DNA of 14,474 bases from Deltaproteobacteria bacterium (GTDB taxonomy: Bacteria > Desulfobacterota > GWC2-55-46 > DRQE01), in contig JACRCB010000102.1 of assembly GCA_016219165.1 (NCBI GenBank), positions 1 through 14,474 of the forward strand. Direction: 5' to 3'. Shown here in pieces: positions 6,698 through 13,602 of the stretch. The notes beneath the pieces are model-generated. The model ran no database searches. It was not told where the DNA came from and worked only from the letters and a program-made list of their open reading frames with translations. Within the stretch, counting starts at the first letter, position 1; each line of letters begins with the position of its first letter. The translations under genes and the position numbers were made by a program.

Positions 6698-7273
6698 ATG
6701 GCGCAGGCGGTTGTATTTTTAGACAGGGACGGGACGATAAACGAGGATTTCGGTTATATCGGGAATCCTGAAGACGTTATCCTCTTTGACGGCGCGGCCT
6801 CTGCCATAAAAAGGCTTAACAGCCGCGGCATAAAGGTCATCGTCGTGACAAACCAGTCCGGGGTGGGGAGGGGATATTTCTCCAGAGAGGCCCTCGACGG
6901 CGTAAACTTAAGGCTAAAGGAACTTTTGCGCCTTGAGGGGGCTTCTATAGACGGGATATACTCATGCCCGCACCTGCCTGAAGAGGGGTGTTCGTGCAGA
7001 AAGCCCGGGACCGGCCTTGTTGAGAGGGCGGTGACGGAGCACACACTCGCAGGGGCGCGTTCTTATGTCGTGGGCGACAAGGCCTGCGATATGGAACTCG
7101 CCGCAAAGGTCGGCGCAAGGGGGGTGCTCGTTTTGACCGGCCATGGCCACGGTGAACTCGAAAAACTTGCGTGTCAGATTGATTTCCTGGCCGATGACCT
7201 TAAGAGCGCGGTTGAGTGGATAATGGATGATATGGAAAAGGAAAAGCCCCTTAACGCAAAGACTTTGAGATAA
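6698..7273 (+). CDS. gmhB: D-glycero-beta-D-manno-heptose-1,7-bisphosphate 7-phosphatase
   Basis: The 191-residue HAD-family protein has the phosphatase motif FLDRDGTIN with nucleophile D9 and acid/base D11, motif II in VVTNQSGVGRGYF, and the Zn-binding set C90, H92, C98, C100 in CPHLPEEGCSCRKP, diagnostic of GmhB-type rather than plain histidinol-phosphate phosphatases. Motif IV is VVGDKACDME with D127 and D131. It removes the C7 phosphate in ADP-heptose synthesis, feeding the GT9 enzymes. Length matches the family. There is no evident Shine-Dalgarno before the ATG, and the upstream base run is AT-rich. The gene lies between inverted repeat copies at 6639-6674 and 7319-7354. The paralogous histidinol-phosphate phosphatase function is less likely in this setting. 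Confidence 0.92.
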   Translation: MAQAVVFLDRDGTINEDFGYIGNPEDVILFDGAASAIKRLNSRGIKVIVVTNQSGVGRGYFSREALDGVNLRLKELLRLEGASIDGIYSCPHLPEEGCSCRKPGTGLVERAVTEHTLAGARSYVVGDKACDMELAAKVGARGVLVLTGHGHGELEKLACQIDFLADDLKSAVEWIMDDMEKEKPLNAKTLR

Positions 7274-7290
7274 AAGGGGGGGGAAGTCTG

Positions 7291-7526
7291 TTAGGGAATC
7301 TCTGAAAAAGTATCTTGAGAGAACCCGACACAACCTTTGGATGGGTTCCCCGTAAAAAGCTTCTCTCAAACTCTTTCCAAAAACTTTCAGTTCTGGTGGG
7401 CACAGCCCACTCTAAAAGTCTTTGAAGGGGGCAGGGCTCCCATTGCTGCGCAGCAATTGCAATGGGAAGCGGGGAACTTTCTACAGAAAGTTTCCCCCAA
7501 AAATGCTTTTTTCAGAGATTCCTTAG
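7291..7526 (+). mobile_element. complete MITE-like element B with TIRs and TTAG target duplication
   Basis: The element body is 7295-7522 (228 bp). It starts GGAATCTCTGAAAAA and ends with the complementary TTTTTCAGAGATTCC, and both ends are flanked by TTAG (7291-7294 and 7523-7526). A 4-bp YTAR duplication is what IS5-group transposases make, so mobilisation in trans by such an enzyme is an inference. No transposase is encoded. It has several hairpins: GTGGGC with GCCCAC (7396-7410), TCCCATTGC with GCAATGGGA (7438-7446, 7459-7467), palindrome ATTGCTGCGCAGCAAT (7442-7457), and CTTTC/GAAAG (7477-7490). It occupies most of the 349-base gene-free stretch 7274-7622. Confidence 0.8.
7319..7354 (+). 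repeat. 36-bp loop module within element B
   Basis: Perfect inverted copy of 6639-6674. In element A the same position, between the arms GAGAGAACC and TTCTCTCAA, holds only a short T/A-rich hairpin tip, so this module has been swapped or inserted. Within it GAACCC (7321-7326) can pair with GGGTTC (7343-7348). Confidence 0.85.
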
Positions 7527-7532
7527 ACAATC

Positions 7533-7570
7533 GCGGGGAAGAGCCGGGGTCGCACCCGGAGGTTCCCCGC
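7533..7570. other. two-stage hairpin between element B and the GT2 gene
   Basis: GCGGGGAA (7533-7540) pairs with TTCCCCGC (7563-7570), and inside the loop CCGGG (7544-7548) pairs with CCCGG (7555-7559). No U-tract follows. It lies in the leader of the gene at 7623 and could be a structural or attenuating element; no ligand-binding family is recognised. Confidence 0.4.
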
Positions 7571-7622
7571 TTCGTTAGCGGCAGGGTTTTAAAAAAGAGT
7601 TTCCCTCTGGCAAGGAGGTTCC

Positions 7623-8582
7623 GTGCAGGAGTCGGTTTCGGTAATAATACCGGTATATAACGAAGAGGAGAGCCTGTCGCATCTTTATAAGAAACTTAAA
7701 GATGCCCTCGACGGCCTTAAAAGGCCGTATGAAATCGTTTTTGTGGACGACGGCAGCTCGGATTCGACTTTAGAGATACTCGAGGAGATGCAGAAAAAAG
7801 ACGAAAAGGTCGTGGCCGTATCCTTCAGGAAGAACTTCGGGCAGACTGCGGCGATGGCCGCGGGGTTCGCTTATTCGAAGGGGGATATCATCATAACGAT
7901 GGATGCGGATTTGCAGAACGACCCCGACGACATACCGCTTCTCCTGGAGAAGATAAAAGACCATGACGTCGTAAGCGGCTGGAGGAAGGAAAGGAAGGAC
8001 CCTTTTCTGTCGAGGAGACTGCCCTCCGTTATTGCCAACTGGCTCATATCCACCGTAACGGGAGTCAAACTCCATGACTACGGCTGCACGCTCAAGGCAT
8101 ACAGAAAAGAGGTCGTCAAGAATATAAAACTCTACGGTGAGATGCACCGCTTTATACCCGCGATTGCGTCCTGGGTGGGCGCCAGGACAACGGAGGTCGA
8201 GACCCATCACTACCCGAGGCTGTACGGAAAATCCAAGTACGGGATATCGAGGACGATAAGGGTAATACTCGACCTCATAACCGTAAAGTTCCTCCAGAGT
8301 TTCTCTACGCGTCCCATCCACGCATTCGGCCCTCCGGGGCTTTTGATGGAAGGTGTGGGTTTCCTTATGGCGTTTTACCTCATATTTGAAAAATTTATAT
8401 TGGGGAAGTCTATCGGAGGCAGGCCCATGCTTTTTCTCTCCGTACTCCTCATCATACTCGGGGTCCAGTTGATTGTTATGGGGCTCCTGGGAGAGATGCT
8501 CGCGCGGGTCTACCATGAATCCCAGGGCAAGCCCATATACGTTGTAAAAAAAGTGCTCGGCAGCCATGGGGAATCTCAGTGA
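7623..8582 (+). CDS. GT2 glycosyltransferase, polyprenyl-phosphate sugar transferase type (ArnC/GtrB/DPM1-like)
   Basis: The 319-residue protein has the GT-A motifs VIIPVYNEEESL (7-18), VFVDDGSSDST (39-49) and the metal-binding MDADLQND (93-100). The HDYGCTLKAYR motif near residues 151-161 is typical of enzymes that load a sugar onto undecaprenyl phosphate. Two C-terminal membrane segments follow (around GLLMEGVGFLMAFYLIF and LFLSVLLIILGVQLIVMGLL). The product would be a lipid-linked monosaccharide used at the periplasmic face. The start is GTG, chosen because AAGGAGGT (7612-7619) precedes it by a few bases and the protein begins correctly there. Sugar identity is not readable. The next gene, a UPF0104 membrane protein, follows after 134 bases. 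Confidence 0.88.
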   Translation: MQESVSVIIPVYNEEESLSHLYKKLKDALDGLKRPYEIVFVDDGSSDSTLEILEEMQKKDEKVVAVSFRKNFGQTAAMAAGFAYSKGDIIITMDADLQNDPDDIPLLLEKIKDHDVVSGWRKERKDPFLSRRLPSVIANWLISTVTGVKLHDYGCTLKAYRKEVVKNIKLYGEMHRFIPAIASWVGARTTEVETHHYPRLYGKSKYGISRTIRVILDLITVKFLQSFSTRPIHAFGPPGLLMEGVGFLMAFYLIFEKFILGKSIGGRPMLFLSVLLIILGVQLIVMGLLGEMLARVYHESQGKPIYVVKKVLGSHGESQ

Positions 8583-8716
8583 GAACCCCGCGGGATTTTT
8601 TGTAAGAAGGGTTTTTCCCTCCGGGAACTTCCGGACAAGAGAGACCTGGGTTTTCCGAAGGGGTTTGAGGCACTCCCCGGCCTTCGCGCGGGAAGGTTTT
8701 TCTCGAAAAAAGGCGG

Positions 8717-9703
8717 ATGATGAAGAGATGGGGTATGACGGTATTGAAGATTACGGTGAGCGCAACGCTCCTCTTCGTCCTCTTCGGACGGGTGGATACG
8801 GGCGAGTTCCTCAAAATGGTTTCTTCGGCAAACCCTCTCCCGATAATCTTTGCGGCCGCGGTCTACGGCGCGGCCCAGTGCCTTTCAGCCTATCGCTGGT
8901 CGACGATACTCAAGGACGACGTCGAGGTGAAGTACGGGACCCTTCTTTCGATGTATTTTATAGGGATGTTCTTCAATAACTTCCTTCCGACGGCGGTGGG
9001 GGGGGATTTCATAAAGGGTTATTATCTCTACAGGAAGACCGGGAAAGGGGATGTGGCGTCCGCATCGATACTCATGGACAGGTATTCGGGTTTCGTCGCG
9101 CTCATGACAATAACCCTTGCCTCGCTGCTCGCCGGATGGAGGCTTGTCTACGGCATCGGAGGGGCAGCGCTTATTTCGGTATTCCTCATCCTCATAGGGG
9201 GTTTTATCGGGGCGAGTTTCTTCCTCTGGTTTGAGGGCCTCCATGGATGGTTTACGGATATGATGGGCAAGGTCCGTCTCTTCGGCCTCAATAGAAAGTT
9301 GGATACCTTCTACAGGGTCTTCATGGGTTATAAGAAGAGGAAAGATGTGCTTCTTAAGACACTCCTCTTTTCCTTTGCGATACAGACCGGCGTTATAATA
9401 TGCTATTTTGCGGTCGGAAGGGGTATCGGTATGAGCATATCCATCGGCTGGTTTTTCCTCTTCATACCCCTTGCCACCTCAAGCGCTATGATTCCGCTTT
9501 CCCTCTCGGGGCTGGGCATAAGGGAGGGGGTGCTGGTGTTTCTCTTTACAAGGGCCGGGGCTACCAAAGAGGAGGCGCTTTCGATGGGGATTGTCTTTTT
9601 TATAGTCATTTTATTTATCAGTATGGCCGGCGCCTTTGAATATGTAAGGAGCGGCATAAGAAAAGAAGGAATTACCGTTGCCGGCGGAACTTACGGCAAT
9701 TAG
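8717..9703 (+). CDS. lysylphosphatidylglycerol synthase transmembrane-region family protein (UPF0104)
   Basis: The 328-residue polytopic membrane protein has about eight hydrophobic segments and the family hallmark FFNNFLPTAVGGDFIKGYYL (NNFLP at 87-91, GGD at 95-97), then ILMDRYSG (DR at 121-122). Near the end, PLSLSGLGIREGVLVFLF is the second conserved block. This domain occurs as the flippase half of MprF and as stand-alone proteins near glycosyltransferases; in those settings a role in moving or binding lipid-linked sugars is suspected but not proven. ATG 8717 and ATG 8720 are both possible, with an AAGG-type site just upstream. The 134-base gap before it holds several short GC hairpins but no clear promoter or gene. 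Confidence 0.83.
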   Translation: MMKRWGMTVLKITVSATLLFVLFGRVDTGEFLKMVSSANPLPIIFAAAVYGAAQCLSAYRWSTILKDDVEVKYGTLLSMYFIGMFFNNFLPTAVGGDFIKGYYLYRKTGKGDVASASILMDRYSGFVALMTITLASLLAGWRLVYGIGGAALISVFLILIGGFIGASFFLWFEGLHGWFTDMMGKVRLFGLNRKLDTFYRVFMGYKKRKDVLLKTLLFSFAIQTGVIICYFAVGRGIGMSISIGWFFLFIPLATSSAMIPLSLSGLGIREGVLVFLFTRAGATKEEALSMGIVFFIVILFISMAGAFEYVRSGIRKEGITVAGGTYGN

Positions 9704-9730
9704 CAGAACCAGATTCTGCGGGAGGCTTTT

Positions 9731-9904
9731 ATGGCGATAGACGAGGAACTCCTTTCCATTCTCGTATGCCCTGTCTGCAAGGGCGGGGTGAGATTGAGCG
9801 GCGACAAGTCAGGCATTGTATGCGGCAGGTGCAGGCTGGTCTTTCCTATCAAGGACGGCATCCCCGTGATGATAATGGAGGAGGCAAAGGGGCTCGGCAA
9901 GTAG
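9731..9904 (+). CDS. Trm112-like (YcaR-type) small zinc-ribbon protein
   Basis: A 57-residue peptide starting at the ATG after GGGAGG (9720-9725, five-base spacing). It carries C13-x2-C16 and C31-x2-C34, the zinc knuckle, with LLSILVCPVCKG at the front and LVFPIKDGIPVM after the second pair, which is the Trm112/YcaR pattern. Stand-alone members are commonly found beside lpxK, kdsB or other lipid A genes in Proteobacteria; their biochemical role there is unsettled. Eukaryotic Trm112 activates methyltransferases, and a class I methyltransferase lies two genes downstream (10819), which is suggestive only. It ends 28 bases before the acyltransferase start. Confidence 0.85.
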   Translation: MAIDEELLSILVCPVCKGGVRLSGDKSGIVCGRCRLVFPIKDGIPVMIMEEAKGLGK

Positions 9905-9932
9905 CGAAGGAGGACCCCGGGCATGGCACAAG

Positions 9933-10817
9933 GTGGACTTCTTAGTTTATATAGGGTTCAGGACGTTCGTATGGTTCATAAACCGCCTCCCCTTGAATCT
10001 GGCCCTCACGCTCGGCGCAATGGCCGGGGCAGTTGCGTTCAGGCTTTACGGCCGGAGGAGGAGGATGGTGGTGGATAATATCATGAGGGCGTTCGGCGGG
10101 CAATTCTCCGAGGAAGAGGCGTTTTCCGTTGCGAGGTCGTTTTACAGGAAGATGGGGTTATCCATCGTAGAGTTTGCGAGGTCTGAAAGGAATGAAAAAG
10201 GTTACATCGAAGGGAACGTGAGTTTCGAGGGGCTTGAGAATATAGTCGCGGCGCTTAAAGGCGGGAAGGGTGTTGTCCTTCTGGGCGCGCATCTGGGGAA
10301 CTGGGAACTCTTGAGCGCGTCCCTCTCTTCGAAGGGATACGCCATGAGCATTGTGGCAAGACCCCTCGATAACCCCTATATCGATTCCTACGCCGCAAGG
10401 GCTCGGACGGTTTTCGGCAATAAGGTTATAGACAAGAAGAGGGCGTTGAGGAAGATGATGGAGGTATTGAAGGATAACGGGATACTCGGGATACTCCTCG
10501 ACCAGAGGTCTGGCAGAAAAGAAAGCGTCGTTGTGGATTTCTTCGATATCCCGGCCCGGGCGAGCAAGGGCCTCGCAGCTATCGTTATGAAGACCCATTC
10601 CGCGGTCCTGCCCACATTCATACACAGGGAGGGTCTTTCAAAACACCGGGTCATAGTCAAGGGGCCGATAGATGTGGTCTCAACCGGCGACAAGGATGCC
10701 GACATAAAGGAGAATACCCAGCGGTTTACGGGCGCCATAGAGGGGTTTATAAGGAAGCACCCGGAGGAGTGGTTCTGGTTCCATTCGAGGTGGGAGAAGC
10801 GTAAAAAGGGGTTATAG
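9933..10817 (+). CDS. lipid A late acyltransferase family protein (LpxL/LpxM-like)
   Basis: The 294-residue protein has the catalytic HX4E motif at H120 and E125 (GAHLGNWE), the N-terminal hydrophobic anchor with RLPLNLALTLGAMAGAVAFRL, LDQRSGRK near 190 and the ending PEEWFWFHSRWEKRKKG, all typical of LpxL/HtrB acyltransferases that add secondary acyl chains to lipid A at the inner membrane. The start is odd: the coding frame offers GTG at 9933 with no ribosome site nearby, while a good AAGGAGG (9907-9913) is ideally placed for an ATG at 9923 in another frame. GTG 9933 is kept because the family sequence begins there. The next gene starts one base after its stop. Confidence 0.9.
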   Translation: MDFLVYIGFRTFVWFINRLPLNLALTLGAMAGAVAFRLYGRRRRMVVDNIMRAFGGQFSEEEAFSVARSFYRKMGLSIVEFARSERNEKGYIEGNVSFEGLENIVAALKGGKGVVLLGAHLGNWELLSASLSSKGYAMSIVARPLDNPYIDSYAARARTVFGNKVIDKKRALRKMMEVLKDNGILGILLDQRSGRKESVVVDFFDIPARASKGLAAIVMKTHSAVLPTFIHREGLSKHRVIVKGPIDVVSTGDKDADIKENTQRFTGAIEGFIRKHPEEWFWFHSRWEKRKKGL

Positions 10818-10818
10818 C

Positions 10819-11460
10819 ATGGCTTGCATGGAAAAAGAGGCGGTCTTCAGATGGAGCGTTTTTAACGCCCACCGCAGGGCAATAAGGCAGTCTTACCCCT
10901 CGGTCTATAATATCAGGATAAGGAAAAAACTTTTAGACGTCATCATGGAAGAACTGAAGGGGAACGAATCGATACTCGACGTGGGCGCTTCGACGAGGAG
11001 CATGGGGGAGAAGGTGGGCAAGAGATTCCCCTCCGTAACCTACAGGACCATGGACATAGACACATCGTCCACCCACGACTACCACAGCCTCGATGTGATA
11101 ATGGAGAGATTCGACATGGTGGTCCTTTCCGAGGTGGTTGAGCTCCTCGTGTTCAGGGAAGGCATCGGGCTGATAAAAAAAATAAAGGGTCTCCTCCCTG
11201 CCGGAGGGAAACTTGTGGTCTCCACCCCCAACGTCCACCATCCGAACCGGTTTTTCGACCCGGACCATAAGACCCCTTACCGCTACGACGATATGGCCGG
11301 GGCGCTTTTGTGGGCGGGGTTCGACGTGGAAAAAATTTACCGCATCTATAACGACGGCTTCATAAAGCGCCTTATAAGGCTCTATGTGATGGCGCCCGTC
11401 CACAGGTACTTCGACGTGGACTTTGCGAAATCCGTTGTAGTGGTCGCTCTTAAAAGATGA
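10819..11460 (+). CDS. class I SAM-dependent methyltransferase
   Basis: The 213-residue protein has motif I SILDVGASTRSMG (51-63), an acidic ribose-binding position in MDIDTSS (near 78-84), the post-I/II motif MVVLSEVVELL (100-110) and GGKLVVSTPNVHHPNRFF around 129-146, a Methyltransf_11-like Rossmann core. Small glycan or lipid-carrier methyltransferases in LPS clusters look like this, but the substrate is unknown. The start follows AAAGGGG (10806-10811) and is separated from the acyltransferase stop by one base; its own stop overlaps the next start as ATGA. This places it firmly in the operon, between lipid A acylation and core glycosylation genes. Confidence 0.8.
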   Translation: MACMEKEAVFRWSVFNAHRRAIRQSYPSVYNIRIRKKLLDVIMEELKGNESILDVGASTRSMGEKVGKRFPSVTYRTMDIDTSSTHDYHSLDVIMERFDMVVLSEVVELLVFREGIGLIKKIKGLLPAGGKLVVSTPNVHHPNRFFDPDHKTPYRYDDMAGALLWAGFDVEKIYRIYNDGFIKRLIRLYVMAPVHRYFDVDFAKSVVVVALKR

Positions 11461-12623
11461 AGGTGGCGCTTGTAGGCAGGGGTTTTTCTTTATCGCGGGG
11501 AGGGGCCGAGAGGGTTGCGGTCGAGATTGCAAGGGCGCTTAAAGAGGCGGGCTGTAAGGTTGATGTCTACGTCGCCCGCGCCGGGGATGGGGGGCCGGGG
11601 GGGGTTAAGGTAACGACGGTGCCGACGGCCGGGGCCTTTTCCGCCCTAAGGCTTTTAAGCTTTAACCGGAACATAAGAGACATCCTTCTTAGAGAACGGT
11701 ATGACTGCGTCCTCGGCCTCACACAATTTTTTCCCCTCGATATCTACAGGGCGGGCGGAGGGGTCTATGCGCACTGGATGCGGCTTCGGTACAAAAACCC
11801 CGCGGCGCGTCTCTTTAAATACATAACCTCGCCGGTGCACCTTGTCATGCGCTGGCTCGAAAAAAAGATAATGGAACCCGGAAACCACCGTCTGATAATC
11901 GCCAATTCGATGCTCGTCAAGGGGCATCTTATGGAATGTTTCGGCCTGACGGAGGATTACGTGCGCGTTGTTTATAACGGCGTTGACCATGGGCTCTTTA
12001 ATCCGGGGCTTAAAAGGTACAGGGAGGACGTAAGAAGAAGGTTCGGCATACCGCGGGATAGTCATGTTGCGCTCTTTGTCTCAAACAACTGGAAGAGGAA
12101 GGGTCTCGAGACGCTGATAAACGCCCTCGCGGGCGTTCCGTCCACGACCGCCGTGGTTATCGGGAGGGGGAATAAGAAAAGGTTTTTAAGGCTTGCGCAG
12201 AGACGCGGGGTCAGAGAAGGCGCGCTTATCTTTGCCGGCCCGACGGAAAACGTCGAGAGGTTTTACGGGGCCGCGGATTTTTTTGTCCTCCCGACCCGGT
12301 ACGACCCCTGCAGCAACGTCTGCATGGAGGCGATGGCGAGCGGGCTGCCCGTTATCACAACCCGCGCCAACGGCGCTTCGGAATTCATCGTTGAGGGGGA
12401 AAACGGTTATCTCCTGAGGGAGTGGGACGACCATGCCGCCCTCGCCCGGCTCTTCAGTGTCTTGAGGGACGGACCCGCAAGGGAGGCGATGGGTAAAAAG
12501 GCCCATGAAAAGATGAGGGGTTTTACGTGGGAGAGGACCACGCAAGAAACACTCGCGCTCTGCGAGGCCCTTCTTAAGGGGAAGGAAAAACGTGAAGATA
12601 GCCTTTCTTACGACCCGCACTGA
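11457..12623 (+). CDS. GT4 glycosyltransferase, LPS core WaaG-like
   Basis: The 388-residue GT-B protein begins with the glycine-rich donor-domain entry GFSLSRGGAERVAVEIARAL. The acceptor domain holds DIYRAGGGVYAHW, and the linker reads IANSMLVKGHLMECFGL then VVYNGVD. The C-terminal domain has FVSNNWKRKGLETLI, YGAADFFVLPTRYDPCSNVCMEAM (E291) and GASEFIVEGENGYL, the EX7E-type nucleotide-sugar site. The combination of GGGVYAHW and PTRYDPCSNVCMEA is close to WaaG/RfaG, the UDP-glucose:heptosyl-LPS core transferase, which fits the heptose genes here. Donor sugar is not certain. It starts in ATGA overlap with the methyltransferase and overlaps the next gene by 32 bases. Confidence 0.86.
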   Translation: MKVALVGRGFSLSRGGAERVAVEIARALKEAGCKVDVYVARAGDGGPGGVKVTTVPTAGAFSALRLLSFNRNIRDILLRERYDCVLGLTQFFPLDIYRAGGGVYAHWMRLRYKNPAARLFKYITSPVHLVMRWLEKKIMEPGNHRLIIANSMLVKGHLMECFGLTEDYVRVVYNGVDHGLFNPGLKRYREDVRRRFGIPRDSHVALFVSNNWKRKGLETLINALAGVPSTTAVVIGRGNKKRFLRLAQRRGVREGALIFAGPTENVERFYGAADFFVLPTRYDPCSNVCMEAMASGLPVITTRANGASEFIVEGENGYLLREWDDHAALARLFSVLRDGPAREAMGKKAHEKMRGFTWERTTQETLALCEALLKGKEKREDSLSYDPH

Positions 12624-13602
12624 AAAACCGAGCGCAAGGTTGAGGTTCCTGCAATACATTCCGTATCTTGAGAAGGAAGGGTTTTCAATCGAGGTTATGA
12701 CTATCCCGCGGGGGTTCATGGAGAGGATGCGTTTTTTCAAAACCCTCTCCGCATTCGATACCGTTTTTCTCCAGAAAAGACTCTTCGGTTTTATTGACTG
12801 GAGGCTATTGAGAGGCGCGGCCAAGAAGATAGTCTATGACTTCGACGACGCCGTGATGTTTAACGATTCGGCGAAGGGAAATCCGGAATCCTCCGTCCGG
12901 ATGAAGAGGTTTAAAAGGACGGTCGAGGAGTCCGATGCCGTTATAGCCGGCAACCGGTACCTTATGGAGTGGGGGCTTAAGCACAACGGGAACACCTTTC
13001 TCGTGCCGACGGCCGTAGACACGGAAAGATACCGGGAGAAAAAAGGAAAACATGAAGACTCATGCGTAACGCTCGGCTGGATAGGCAGCGGTTCTACACT
13101 TTTTTATCTTGAGAGGATGAGGGCCACGTTCGACGAACTGTTTGAAAGGCGCCCCAACACACGCCTTAAGATAGTCGCGGACAGGTTCTTCGAGTGCGGG
13201 AGGATGCCCGTTGTCAAAAAAAGGTGGAATTACGGGGAGGAGGCGGAGGACCTCGGAAGTTTCGATATCGGGCTCATGCCGCTCTCCGACGATGTGTGGG
13301 CGAGGGGCAAATGCGGATTTAAACTCCTGCAGTACATGGCGGCCGGGGTTGCGTCCGTGGCGTCCGCGGTCGGCGTGAATAAGGAGATAATAAGCCACGG
13401 CGCTAACGGTTTCCTCGCCGGAAAGGATTCCGAGTGGCTTAAACATCTCTCCGAACTCGTTTCCGACCGCGCGTTAAGGGATAGGTTCGGGGAGGAAGCC
13501 CGTAAAACGGTATATGAACGGTATTCGACGGCGGTAAATGCGCCGAAGGTTAAGGCTGTGCTCGTGGGCGCGGTAGAGGCTGGTTTATGGATATCTCCGT
13601 AA
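12592..13602 (+). CDS. GT4 family glycosyltransferase
   Basis: The 336-residue protein starts at a GTG after the purine-rich AAGGGGAAGGA and reads MKIAFLTTRTEKPSARLRFLQYIPYL. Later motifs are VYDFDDAVMF (around 82-91), DAVIAGNRYLMEW, PTAVDTERY, LGWIGSGSTLFYL and ARGKCGFKLLQYMAAGVASVASAVGVN, the donor-binding region of a GT4 subgroup common in exopolysaccharide and O-antigen clusters. Where most GT4 enzymes have glutamate in the KLLEYMA position this one has glutamine (KLLQYMA), a variation that recurs in this subgroup. Donor and acceptor are unknown. It overlaps the genes on both sides (32 and 16 bases), so translation is coupled. Confidence 0.82.
   Translation: MKIAFLTTRTEKPSARLRFLQYIPYLEKEGFSIEVMTIPRGFMERMRFFKTLSAFDTVFLQKRLFGFIDWRLLRGAAKKIVYDFDDAVMFNDSAKGNPESSVRMKRFKRTVEESDAVIAGNRYLMEWGLKHNGNTFLVPTAVDTERYREKKGKHEDSCVTLGWIGSGSTLFYLERMRATFDELFERRPNTRLKIVADRFFECGRMPVVKKRWNYGEEAEDLGSFDIGLMPLSDDVWARGKCGFKLLQYMAAGVASVASAVGVNKEIISHGANGFLAGKDSEWLKHLSELVSDRALRDRFGEEARKTVYERYSTAVNAPKVKAVLVGAVEAGLWISP

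Noticed and set aside
6486..6722. Plus-strand open frame between waaF and gmhB sharing a peptide with a minus-strand frame at 6962-7369
   Set aside because: The shared peptide comes from the 36-bp inverted repeat being translated on opposite strands, not from related genes.
6639..7354. Composite transposon carrying gmhB
   Set aside because: Only one side has a complete element; the other is a 36-bp fragment, and gmhB sits in a natural place next to waaF. Coincident insertion is simpler.
7274..7622. CRISPR array or riboswitch in the long gap
   Set aside because: No regularly spaced direct repeats and no known aptamer pattern; the hairpins belong to a mobile repeat with terminal inverted repeats.
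7337..7660. Plus-strand open frame of 107 residues across the repeat and into the GT2 start
   Set aside because: It reads through MITE hairpins and overlaps the GT2 start in another frame; no domain, and repeat-derived sequence explains it.
7770..8567. Minus-strand open frame of 265 residues
   Set aside because: Fully antisense to a well-supported GT2 gene with a strong ribosome site; no motif in the translation.
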